64,000 bases of DNA, taken from positions 1 to 64,000 of the forward strand of contig CAVZCJ010000002.1 of NCBI GenBank assembly GCA_963773625.1, in the 5' to 3' direction. The notes beneath the pieces were generated by a model. The model had not been told where the DNA came from, ran no database searches, and saw only the letters and a list, made by a program, of their open reading frames with translations. Both the position numbers and the translations under genes were made by a program. The first letter of the stretch is position 1. Each line of letters begins with the position of its first letter. The DNA comes from DATARH01 sp963773625. Its GTDB lineage: Bacteria; Pseudomonadota; Alphaproteobacteria; ATCC43930; CGMCC-115725. Below, one piece after another: positions 15,781 to 25,262 of the stretch.

Positions 15781-16816
15781 TCATGCGGCGGCCGTGGCCT
15801 GTTGGCGGGTCCAACGGAACTCGGTGCCGTCCACCCAGATGCGGTGCATGATCACGGCCAAGCGGCGCGCCAGGGCCACAATCGCCTTTTTCATCCCCCG
15901 GCGCCTAGCGATCTGTATCGCCCAGGCCTTGAGCCACGACCATTTTTTCGAATGCAGCATGCTCTGAGCTGCTTCGTAGAGCATGACCCGCATCATTTCA
16001 TCTCCGCAGCGCGATATTCTGCCGCTCCAATCGATCTCGCCGGATTGATACTTGGAGCACGTCCAGTCCAAACACGGCACCAACTGCCTTGGATTTGCGG
16101 AACCGAGCGGGCACGTCGACGGTGGCACGATAGGTCAGCGCCACCACTGGGCCGACACCGGGGGTCGTTGTCAGGCGCCGGCAAACCTCATCGTCCCGCA
16201 CAATGGCCAGCAAGCGGCGATGCAGGATGACGAACTGATCGCGAAGTACCCGCCGGACGACAAGCAGGGGTTCGACAAGCACAGCCAAGTCGGGCGAGTT
16301 CTCAACCAGCTCCTTGATGCGGGCCTCGAACTTCACCGTCCCCACCATGCCCACCTTAAGACCGAAGTTGCGTAAAGTGCCGCGCAGGTCGTTCTCGATG
16401 GCGATAACCTTCGACTGCAGCAGCTTGCGATGGGTCAGCAGCATTCGCAGTTTCTGACTGCGTAGCGTTTTCACATGCACCGGACGGTAAAGCCCCACTC
16501 GCATCATCTGCGCAATACCGCGGGCGTCGTTGCGGTCGGTCTTGTTGATCTGTGCCTTCAGCGCCGCCCTCATGTGCCGCGTTTCAACACAGACCACCGG
16601 TAACTCTGCTTCGGCGAGAGCGCTGTAAAGCCACTGCGACAGCGGCCCAGCTTCCAATCCAATTCGCTTGAAGTGGTAGCCGGGGCTCCTCAGCACCGCC
16701 AACAACGCCTCAGGCTCGCTCGCTATCTTCACTTCCCGAACGATCTTGCCCGCGTCATCCACAATGCAGACGCTGGTCTCCTTGACCGAAACGTCCAGTC
16801 CAGCAAAATGGTCCAT
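15781..16816 (-). mobile_element. IS110-family transposase (one frameshift)
   Basis: Transposase of about 340 residues. The N-terminal DEDD domain shows FAGLDVSVKET, LEAGPLSQWLY and KTDRNDARGIA. The C-terminal transposase_20 domain shows TTTPGVGPVVALTYRA and KYQSGEIDWSGRISRCGDEMMRVMLYEAA. The frame changes near 16065, between the residues GAVFGLD and the KYQSGE stretch, so the copy is either broken or mis-sequenced. ATG 16816 is preferred, with AGGAG upstream. No flanking direct repeat or terminal inverted repeat is visible, as is usual for IS110. Confidence 0.85.
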
Positions 16817-16927
16817 GCTGCGCTTCTCCTTCTGATGCTTGAGGCCGTACACACGGACCTCGTTTCACCATCAGCCTGAAGCGCAGCACCCAAAATCTTT
16901 AGCTATCCACAAGCTGCCCGGCCGATT

Positions 16928-17005
16928 ACCCCATCTCTACCCCCGAAAGCGGCCGCAACTTTCGCCGACCGGCGCGTCGGTTAAGGGCCATAACCAGACT
17001 CATGC
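16928..17005. repeat. Dispersed repeat copy
   Basis: It contains CTACCCCCGAAAGCGGCC, then TTTCGCCGACCGGCGCGTC and GGTTAAGGGCCATAACCAGACTCATGC. It is related to the copies at 13.8 and 15 kb, in opposite orientation for part of the element. It lies between the IS110 copy and the 3' end of the response-regulator gene. Confidence 0.5.
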
Positions 17006-17027
17006 ACCGCAGCAAATTCGGGGAGAG

Positions 17028-17419
17028 TTATGCGGCGCGTTCAACGCGCGTATCGATTTCGCTGCGGAGCGTCCGCGAAGTCGATTGGTTTGGTCAGCAG
17101 CGCCTCAGCGCCTTTCTCCAAAGCCTGACGCTTTGTCTCCACATCGCCATAGGCGGTGATCATGATGATCGGAACGTCCGGCCGCAGCGCCTTCGCCTTG
17201 GGCAGGAGTTCAAGACCGCTCATCCCCGGCATGTTGATGTCGGACAGGATCAAGATGAGCGAAGCGTCTGCCCGCATCGCTAATGCATTGAAGTGCTGCT
17301 GGGGCAGATTGGGCAAACTCCATCGTGAAGCGACCAGCGCGGAGGTCGCGCCGGAACTGCTGGCGGAACAGCACCTCGACATCAGGCTCATCATCGACCA
17401 CGAGAATGAGCAGGCTCAT
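17028..17419 (-). CDS. CheY-like single-domain response regulator (two frameshifts)
   Basis: Receiver-only protein of about 130 residues. The N-terminus MSLLILVVDDEPDVEVLF has the acidic pair. The phospho-acceptor Asp lies in ILSDINMPGMSGLELL, the Thr/Ser position in IMITAYGD, and the conserved Lys in ALLTKPIDF. Frames change near 17275 and again near 17060. The corrected C-terminus reads TLRSEIDTRVERAA with TAA at 17028. ATG 17419 has GGGAGA upstream, so it is a separate gene even though the kinase frame stays open into it. It is the natural partner of the adjacent histidine kinase. Confidence 0.8.
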
Positions 17420-19994
17420 GCGCGTTCTCCCGACTTGATAAGCGGACGCCGCCGCACGCGGCAGAACGATCCGAAATTCGGTGAACTCGCCGGGCTGCGT
17501 ATCGACCTCTATAGACCCGCCATGTTGCTTGACGATGATGTCGTGACTGATGGACAGGCCTAGCCCAGTCCCTTCACCGGCAGGCTTGGTCGTAAAGAAC
17601 GGGTTGAACAGCTTCTCCTTCACCTCGGGCGGGATGCCGGTGCCGTTGTCGCGAATCCTGATTTCGACGCTGTCGCCGAGGTTCTTGGTCGCGGCAGCCA
17701 GCGTTGGCTCGTAGTCGCCTCCATTCGCCTCGGCTTTGCGCTTGGTCGCCGCGTAGAAGCCGTTGGAGATCAGGTTGAGCAGCACCCGCGTAATCTCCTG
17801 CGGGAACAGATCGACCTCGCCGGCGGCCGGGTCAAAGGACCGCTCCAGGGTGATATTGAAGCCCTGCTTCTCGGCCCGCGCCCCGTGATAGGCGAGATTG
17901 AGGCTCTCATCGACCAGGGCGTTGATATCGACCGGCCGGTGCTCTCCGGAGCCCTGACGCGAATGCAGCAGCATGTTCTTGACGATCGCGTCGGCGCGCT
18001 TGCCGTGCTGCACGACCTTGTCGAGATTGCCTTGCAGCGTATCGGCGATCTCGTTGATCTCTGCGCGCAGCTTGCTGTCGAGGTGCGCGCCGCCAAGCGC
18101 CTCCCGCAATTCGTCGATGAGTTCGACCGAGACGGCCGAGAAATTGTTGACGAAATTGAGCGGGTTCTTGATCTCGTGCGCGATGCCGGCGGTCAGTTGG
18201 CCGAGCGAGGCGAGCTTCTCCGTCTGGACCAGGCGGTCCTGCGCGGTCCGCAAATCCTCCAGCGACTTCGCCAGTTCGCGCGTGCGGGCCTCACGCTCTC
18301 GAACAGCCGCGCATTCTCGATCGCGATCACGGCCTGGTCGGCGAAGGTCTTGCACCAGCTCGATCTGCTTGTCGGTGAACGATCGCACGGCTGCGCGGCG
18401 AGACCACGAGCACGCCGACGGCATGCCCTCGCGCAGCAGCGGCACACCAAGCATGCGCGCTGAACCCTCCGCAGCCTGATGATCTCGTTCAGAGTCGTAT
18501 GGGGCTCTGTCCCGCAGTCGGCGATCTGGACGGCTTGCGCCGTCGAGCACGCCCGCCCGATGCTCGTCCACGCCCGGATGACTGGCGCAGCTCGCGCACG
18601 TATCATCGAATTCGCCGATCATGCCGTAGGTGGCACGCAGACGGAATTCCTCGCGCTCGTCGAGACGATAGATCGCGCCGGCCTCGGTGCCGCGCACAGC
18701 CGTGCAGCCGCCTCGGCCACGATAGTGTCGAGCACGGTCTCGAGATCGAACGTCGACGGTTCATCGACCTTGAGCACGTCGGCGAGTCGCGGTCTGCTGC
18801 TCGACCGAGCGGCCAAGCTCATCGGTGCGCTGGCGCAATTCGTTCAGCAGCCGCGTATTCTCGATGGCGATGACGGCCTGGGCGGCGAAGTTCGTAACCA
18901 GCGCGATCTGCTTATCGGTGAAGGGACGAACTTCTTGGCGAAAACAGTGAACGCGCCGATCAGCTCGTTCTCCTTCAGCATTGGGACGGCAGAAGCGTCC
19001 GTACACCCCCAAGTTCAACGGCTGCAACGATCGCCGGCTCGCGTTGCTCGATGTAGGCCTGCTCTGCTGCAAGATCGGCGACGTGAACCACCGTTTTGGT
19101 CGCCACCATCCGACCGACAGCGGTTTTCGGGCCGGGTCGATCGGCTGACGCCTGCGAAGTTCGGCGAAGGCAGGCGGTGCATTATGCGTCGCAACGAGGT
19201 GCAAGGCATCGCCGTCCCAGCGGTAGATACTGCCAAATTGGCGTCGCAGATGCGCATGGCGTTCTCCAGCATGGCTGTCGAACACCGGCTCAAGATCGCC
19301 GGGAGAGCTGCTGATAACCTGGAGCACCTCCGACGTCGCCGTCTGCTGCTCTAACGATTCAGCGAGTTCCCGCGTGCGCTGCTGCTCGGCCTCGAACAGC
19401 CGCACGTTCTCGATTGCGATCACCGCTTGGTCGGCGAAGGTCTCGACCAGCTCGATTTGTTGGTCGGTGAAAGGCCGTACCCGGTTGCGGCGAGAGCCCG
19501 ATCACGCCGATCGGATTGCCCTCGCGCAGCAGAGGTACGCCCAACATCGAGCGACCAAGTCCGAATTTTCATCGCCGCTTTTTGCTCATAAAGTGGATCG
19601 GTCCACGCATCTTCGATCCGAACGACTTGCCGGCTCATGGCGGCACGGCCGATAAGCGTCCCCGGCCCCGGAGAGATCGGGGTTCGGCGCTCATGTTCTA
19701 TATACGCCGGAACGAGGCTGTAGCCGGCCGCAAAGCGGTAGACTCCACCTTCCAATCGGAAGATCACAGACCGTCCGCGCGACAAAGCTGCGACGCGGTG
19801 TCCACAACGCTCTGCAGAATTGACTGCAGTTCGAACTTGGATCGGCTGATTGCGCCAAGAACCTCGGCCGTCGCCCTCTGCCGTTGCAGCGCCTCGTTCA
19901 GCTCGCGGGTGAGCCTACCCCCGCACTCGCCGCTAAGAATGCTTTTGCACTTGAGGCACGTAACCTGATCTTTGATCTTCGTGAACACGGTCAT
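17420..19994 (-). CDS. Multi-GAF sensor histidine kinase (several frameshifts)
   Basis: Large cytoplasmic histidine kinase with at least three tandem GAF modules, each followed by a repeated linker (ETFADQAVIAIEN-R-LF / RTRELAESLEQQTATSEVLQVIS). A dimerisation domain with phospho-His follows (GQLTAGIAHEIKNPLNFVNN), then an HATPase domain (N box, DNGTGIPPEVKEKLFNPFFTTK, GTGLGLSISHDI). There is no membrane helix, so the signal is probably cytosolic. The N-terminus from ATG 19994 carries a CLKC motif. Reading switches frame about five times, and the 3' end is uncertain because the frame stays open into the response regulator. Repeated GAF-linker units are typical of Bradyrhizobium-like kinases. 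Confidence 0.78.
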
Positions 19995-20228
19995 AGTGCC
20001 ATCCGTATTCTTGTGGTCGCAAACCGTCCCGCCGTCCGGATGCTCGAAATGGGTTTTTTGATGTAGCTCATCGCCTAGCTTTTGCCTCCGCAGGCGCAAA
20101 GTTTACCATTCTTGCCTGTTACGACCTCAACGATCCGCCTGCGAAAACGACGCGGATGGCGGAAGCCGCGTCTTTCGGAGGCGGTTCGGGCTGCGCTATC
20201 TGTTGCCGGCCAACCGAGAGGACAATCG

Positions 20229-21918
20229 ATGAGCCGCACTGTCGCACGCCTGCTGGCGGAGAGCCTGGAAGCGCATGATGTCGACCAGATCTATTGCGTG
20301 CCCGGCGAGAGCTATGTCGGGCTGACCAGCGAGCTGCTGCAGCGCAACTCGATGCGCGTCGTCGTGTGCCGGCACGAGACCGGGGCCGGCTACATGGCGG
20401 TGGCCGACGGGCGCCTGCGCGCCCGCGCCGGGGTGGCGATGGTGTCGCGCGGCCCGGGCATGGCCAACGCCATGGGGCCGCTGCACAGCGCCTATCACGA
20501 CGCGACGCCGATGGTCGTGCTGGTCGGCCAGGTCGAGCGCAAGGATTTCGGCCGGCTCGCGCTGCAGGAGCAGAACTACTCGCGATTGCTGGCCGACACC
20601 ACCAAGCTGGTGATCGAGGTCAACGAGCCCGAGCAGGCGTCGGAGGCGATCGCCCGCGCCTTTCATGTCGCCGAAAGCGGCACGCAAGGCCCGGTCGCGG
20701 TGATCCTGCCGGAGGACATTTTCGACGAGGAGACCGACGCCGAGGTCGACGCCGCGCGCGACCGGCCGATCGCCGGGCCGCGCGTCGACGATCTCAACCG
20801 CCTCGCCGAGATGCTGGCGAACGCCGAGCGGCCGCTGGTGCCGGTCGGCGGCGCGCTGCTGGGCGGATCATCTGCGCGATCCGCGGACGCTCGCCGATCT
20901 CAACCGGCTCGCCGAGGAATGGGTGCTGCCGATCAACCCGACGCATCGCCGGCCGCATCTATTCGATGCGCTGCATCCGAATTACGGCGGCTATATGGGC
21001 ATCCGCGTCCCGCCGGCGCTGATCGGCGAGATGAAGAAGGCCGATTTGATGGTCGCGCTCGGCGAGCGGATGACCGACTCGGTCAGCCAGTCCTATACCT
21101 TCCCGGCGGCGCCGACGCCGCAGCTGCCGTTTGTCCATGTCTGGCCGGACGCCAACGAGGTCGGCCGCGTCTGGCGGCCGACCTTGGGGCTGCCCTGCAG
21201 CCCGCACGAGGTCATCAAGGCGCTGCTGTCGCGCGGCGCGCCGCCCGATGCCGCGAAGCGGCGCGGCTGGGTCGCCGGGTTGAACGCGATCCATCGTCAG
21301 CTGCTGGCAAAGGAGTGGAACCCGACCAGCGACGGCATCAACTTTGCCGCCATCGTCTGCGAGGTCGACAAGAATCTCGCGCCCGATGCCGTCGTCACCA
21401 CCGATGCCGGCAATTTCGGCAGCTTCGTCCACCGTTATATCGGCTTCAAGCAAAGCCAGATCTTCTTGTCGTCGGTCGTTGGCGCGATGGGGTCGGGCAT
21501 GCCGATGGCCGTGGGCGCGGCGCTGCGGCAGCCCGGCCGGCAGGTCGTGTGCTTTATCGGCGACGGCGGCACGCTGATGATGGGCAACGAGATCGCCACC
21601 GCCGTGCAGTACGGCGGCGCGCCGATCATGATCGTGTCCGACAACTCGATGTACGGCACGATCGGCATGCATTCTTACGTGCGCTATCCCGAGCGTCCCT
21701 TCCTCGAAGGCACTCGGCTGACCAACCCGGATTTCGCCGCTTGGGGCCGCTCCTTTGGCGCCGAGGGCATCACGATCCGCCACGAAAGCGAGATCGCTGA
21801 CAGCATTGCCGCAGCTTTTGCCGTAAAAACCAAGCCTGTCGTGGTGCACTGCCTGACCTCGGCGGTGCAGATGAGCGCGTGGCGCCGCTTCGCCGGCTCG
21901 GAGACGACGCTGCCTTAA
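20229..21918 (+). CDS. ThDP-dependent acetolactate synthase/decarboxylase-like enzyme (one frameshift)
   Basis: Enzyme of about 560 residues in the acetohydroxyacid synthase / benzoylformate decarboxylase superfamily. The N-terminal Pyr domain has the catalytic Glu context CRHETGAGYMA and the RGPGMANAMG loop. The C-terminal PP domain has the ThDP-Mg motif GDGGTLMMGNEIATAV ... NSMYG. The frame changes near 20865 in the central domain. ATG 20229 follows GAGAGG; the longer open frame from 20082 overlaps the kinase start. No small regulatory subunit is nearby, so classical branched-chain synthesis is less likely than a catabolic decarboxylase or lyase. The gene is convergent with the hydrolase set. 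Confidence 0.82.
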
Positions 21919-21980
21919 TGGCGCGGCGTCAACACCTTAGCGATCTGAGGTGATCATCCAAAATAGCTGGACTACGCCCT

Positions 21981-23225
21981 TCAGCCCTTCAGCTCGGCGA
22001 GGATCGGCAGCAAGTATTCGGCAAAGCGTTTCGGGTTCTCGGCAAACGGGAAGTGCCCGATGCCTCGCATCGCCTGGAACCGCACGCCGGGGATTTTCGC
22101 CGCGGTCGCTTCGGACAATTCCACGGTGCAGGAATAGTCGTATTCGCCGGTCAGCATGAACAGGCGGCATCTGTTGGTGTCGATGCGCCCGACACGGTCG
22201 CGGGCATCCCACTCGCCCGAATAGAAGGCGATATCGCCGAAGAAGACCTGCGGCCCGCCCTGGCCGTAATGCCACGTTATCTGCTCCACATACTCGGCGG
22301 GGCTTTGCGGGGCGCTGAGGGCGCGTATCCACTCCGGCACGAACTGAGCCTGATTGACGTGCGGGTGCGCCGCCCAAATGGTTTGGCGCTGGTTGATCTT
22401 GTCGCACGCTTCGCAAGCGATGATGCCGGCGAAGGCTTCGGGATGCCGGTAGGCCAGTTCGAGGCAAATCTCCCCCGACATCGACGCGCCCAGGGCGACC
22501 GGCTTCTCCAGTCCCGCGGCCTCGACGAAACCCATGATGAGTGCGACGTAGAGGTCGGTGTTGAGCCGCCATGAGCCCTGGATCGCGCCCTCCGGTGGCG
22601 GCGACTTGCCGTGCCAGGGCAGGTCGAACGAAACCATCCGGTGATGCTCGACGATGCGCGGATCGGCCATCAGGCCGTGGAATTGCCGGCCGTCGGCGCC
22701 GGCGGTGTGCATGCATAGCACGTCCTGCCCCGATCCGGCCGCTTCGCTGTAGATCTGGTAGGTGACGCCGCCGACGGTCACCGGCACGTAACGGCCGGTG
22801 ACGCTGGGCGCTGCGCGGGCGCCTTCGCGGGGGTGCAGCGACACCGGCACCGGAAGTGCGCGCCCTAGGGCCAACCATTTCCCGATCTCGAGCACCCGAC
22901 GCGCGACATGGGCGTGCTGCATGAAGACGAGCCGGTCGCCCTCTATGGAAAATTCCGCCAACCGGTACATCATCGCGAAGATGCCGTGATGGTGACGCGG
23001 CGGCACGGGTTCGAGAAACTTGGCCCAAATCGCCTCGGGCGCCGCGAGGGTAAAGGCGGGCGTGGCCGGACCGGCGGCGACCCGCCCCTCGACAAAATTG
23101 AAGACCGTCGCGCCGCTTCCCGAGGCGATCGCGAAGCACGCCGCCCACGGCCCGGCCCAGGTGCCGAGGACGGCGTCCTCGGCACAGGCCTCCCGCCAGG
23201 CGTTGGCGTCGGGGAACCCGGTCAT
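21981..23225 (-). CDS. Alpha/beta hydrolase with N-terminal SCP2-like extension
   Basis: A 414-residue protein. Residues about 140-414 form an alpha/beta hydrolase with nucleophile elbow GASMSGEI, acid Asp in LTGEYDYS and catalytic His in RGIGHFPFAE. The first roughly 130 residues form a separate domain of SCP2/nuclear-receptor-like look (FNFVEGRV, FSIEGDRLVFMQHAHV). Substrate is unknown, most likely an ester or C-C bond of an aromatic or alicyclic catabolite. It follows the amidohydrolase with only 7 bases between them and is the last gene of a three-gene set. Confidence 0.8.
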   Translation of the reverse strand: MTGFPDANAWREACAEDAVLGTWAGPWAACFAIASGSGATVFNFVEGRVAAGPATPAFTLAAPEAIWAKFLEPVPPRHHHGIFAMMYRLAEFSIEGDRLVFMQHAHVARRVLEIGKWLALGRALPVPVSLHPREGARAAPSVTGRYVPVTVGGVTYQIYSEAAGSGQDVLCMHTAGADGRQFHGLMADPRIVEHHRMVSFDLPWHGKSPPPEGAIQGSWRLNTDLYVALIMGFVEAAGLEKPVALGASMSGEICLELAYRHPEAFAGIIACEACDKINQRQTIWAAHPHVNQAQFVPEWIRALSAPQSPAEYVEQITWHYGQGGPQVFFGDIAFYSGEWDARDRVGRIDTNRCRLFMLTGEYDYSCTVELSEATAAKIPGVRFQAMRGIGHFPFAENPKRFAEYLLPILAELKG

Positions 23226-23232
23226 TGCCGGG

Positions 23233-24045
23233 CTATAGCTTCCACCCCAGGAAATCGCATACCGCGCGGCCCATCACCAGTTCGAGGTCGCGGCCTTTGA
23301 GCCACGGCATCTCCTCGGTGAACATCGTCACGCACTCTTTCCATGAGCACGGCATGCGGGTGATGTCGGTGCCCCAGAAGCTGCGCTCGGGGCCAAAGGC
23401 CTCGACGATCTGCTGGGTATATTTGTGGATGTTGCGATACGGGTAGGCGTGGCTCGAATTGCCCGGCGCGCCGGTGCATTTGACCGCGACGTTCTTGTGT
23501 TTGGCGAGCGCCAGCAGCGCCGGCTGGTTCTCGTGCGCCGCATCGTCCAGGCCGCCGCGGCTGCGCGCGTAATGGTCGAGGATGAGTTTGAGCCCGGGGT
23601 GTTTCTCGGCGATCTGGCCGACCAGGGGCAGGTAGTTTGATGCCATCAGCGCGATCGGGATGCCCGCCTTCTCGGCCGCCGGCCAAAGCCAATCCATCGT
23701 GCCGTCGGTCATCCAGTTCGCCTGGTGCGGCGCGGTGAAGGCGTAGCGCAGCCCGAGCATGCCGGGCCGCTTGAGCCAGCCGTCGATCAGCGACCGGCTT
23801 TCGGGCTTGTCGAGCGGGAAATTGCCGAGGATGCCGAAGCGGGTCGGGTACTTGGCGGCGGCTTCCTCGGAAATTTTGCCCGAATTCGGGTCCCAGCCGG
23901 GTGGATGCAGCAGGCAGGCATTGACCCCGGCGGCGTCCATGTCGCGGATGCATTCCTCCGCGGAATAGGAATTAACCTGGCGGTGCGCCGGGTTGCCGGG
24001 CGGGCCGGCCGACCAGATGTGAACCTGTGCGTCGACGATCAACAT
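23233..24045 (-). CDS. Amidohydrolase-2 family metal-dependent hydrolase
   Basis: A 270-residue TIM-barrel protein of the amidohydrolase-2 (ACMSD-like) family. The N-terminal metal motif is DAQVHIW, in place of the usual D-x-H-x-H. Later strands give LILDHYAR, FWGTDITRMP and a C-terminal RAVCDFLGW. Related enzymes decarboxylate or hydrolyse ring-cleavage products and lactones. It lies 22 bases after the carboxymuconolactone-decarboxylase-like gene, so the two are probably co-transcribed. Confidence 0.82.
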   Translation of the reverse strand: MLIVDAQVHIWSAGPPGNPAHRQVNSYSAEECIRDMDAAGVNACLLHPPGWDPNSGKISEEAAAKYPTRFGILGNFPLDKPESRSLIDGWLKRPGMLGLRYAFTAPHQANWMTDGTMDWLWPAAEKAGIPIALMASNYLPLVGQIAEKHPGLKLILDHYARSRGGLDDAAHENQPALLALAKHKNVAVKCTGAPGNSSHAYPYRNIHKYTQQIVEAFGPERSFWGTDITRMPCSWKECVTMFTEEMPWLKGRDLELVMGRAVCDFLGWKL

Positions 24046-24067
24046 GTCGCTTCCTCCCTTGTCGAGA

Positions 24068-24625
24068 CTAGCGCGCCATGCCCTCGGCGCCGGCGGGGAC
24101 GTCGTAAAAGGCGAGGGTCATCGACACGCTGGTGTAGAAGCCCATCAGGCAGATGACGTCGGTGATGCCCTCGTGGCCGAGCGCCTCGACCGCGCGGTCG
24201 AAGAGGCCCTTCGATACCCAGCGCGACTCGGTGAGGCACTTCGCCATCTCATAAATGACCTGCTCACGCTTGTCGTCGAACGAGGTCGGCAGGCCCGAGA
24301 GCATCGCCTCGACCTTGTCGGCGGGCAGGCCGGCGGCCTTGCCGGCGCGCTCATGTGCGTTGGTCGGATAGGCGGAATGGAATTTGCTGTTGACGATGAC
24401 GACGGCGATCTCGCGCTCGCGCTCGCTCAAGGAGTAGCCGGTGCGGAAATAGGCGCCCAGCGGCCCCATCACCTTCACCAACTTGGGGTTATGCACATAA
24501 ATCTTGTTCGGGCCCGGCAGGCGGCCGCGAGTCTCCATCAGCGAGTGGTAACCCTCCTGCTGCTCGGGGGTCATCTGGTCGAAGGGGATTTCGGCGTAGC
24601 GGCCAAAAGTCGGGGTGTCGGCCAT
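24068..24625 (-). CDS. Carboxymuconolactone decarboxylase (AhpD-like) family protein
   Basis: A 185-residue all-helical protein. The family region SEREREIAVVIVNSKFHSAYPTNAHE is clear, with a conserved Glu-His pair, and a second helix VICLMGFYTSVSM. The CxxC of peroxidase-type AhpD is absent, so a decarboxylase-like or binding role is more likely than peroxide reduction. ATG 24625 has GGAGG about 8 bases upstream. It heads the minus-strand set with the amidohydrolase and hydrolase. Confidence 0.82.
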   Translation of the reverse strand: MADTPTFGRYAEIPFDQMTPEQQEGYHSLMETRGRLPGPNKIYVHNPKLVKVMGPLGAYFRTGYSLSEREREIAVVIVNSKFHSAYPTNAHERAGKAAGLPADKVEAMLSGLPTSFDDKREQVIYEMAKCLTESRWVSKGLFDRAVEALGHEGITDVICLMGFYTSVSMTLAFYDVPAGAEGMAR

Positions 24626-24782
24626 TTTGGGTTTCCTCCGCGGGTTGGGGTCTTGACGTCGCCCAACCATAGCGGCTGGCGCGGCGGTGCGCGAGACGGC
24701 GATATCTGAGGCTTGCCATGACGATCTTGAAGCTGTTTGCGCCTTCGCCGATAAGCTCGGCGATCAACCTCGCGGATGGACC

Positions 24783-25253
24783 ATGACCAAGACGAGATTT
24801 CTGGCGCTCGCGATTTTTGCCGCGATTGCCCCGCCGCCGGCCCATGCCGATGCCTTCTATTTCGGTACATGGCGAGTGGCCTCGGCCGTGGTCGCCCCTT
24901 GGGCCGACACATTGCGGCCGCCGAGCACGGCGGAAAAGGACGCGTTAGTGGGCAAGACCGTGGTGTTCCGCGCGGCGAGCATCGATGGCCCGAAGCAGCT
25001 CGCTTGTCGAAACCTCAAATACAAGCTCGTCGATAGCGGTCCCGACATGCTGTTTCAGGGCGAATTGGCGGAGCCGCGCGAGGGAAAGCCGCCGCCCGAC
25101 CCGGCTGCCGCCGCCGCGGCGCTAGGGTTTAAAGGCGCCTCGTGGAAGACCCTCGAAACTGGTTGCGGCAATGAGCTGGATTTTCATTTTCTGGACGAGA
25201 AGACCGCCGAGTTCGGGCTCAACGACTACGTCTACCGCATGGAAAAGCAATAG
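24783..25253 (+). CDS. Exported protein of unknown function
   Basis: A 156-residue protein with a signal peptide (MTKTRFLALAIFAAIAPPPAHA). The mature part has two Cys that may pair (LACRNLKY and ETGCGNE), a lipocalin/META-like beta pattern (FGTWRVASAVVAPWA) and a C-terminal NDYVYRMEK. It is probably periplasmic. It resembles small export proteins that bind ligands or inhibit enzymes, but I do not recognise the family. It is convergent with the sensor kinase gene, with 9 bases between stops. Confidence 0.65.
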   Translation: MTKTRFLALAIFAAIAPPPAHADAFYFGTWRVASAVVAPWADTLRPPSTAEKDALVGKTVVFRAASIDGPKQLACRNLKYKLVDSGPDMLFQGELAEPREGKPPPDPAAAAAALGFKGASWKTLETGCGNELDFHFLDEKTAEFGLNDYVYRMEKQ

Positions 25254-25262
25254 CGCTCGGCT

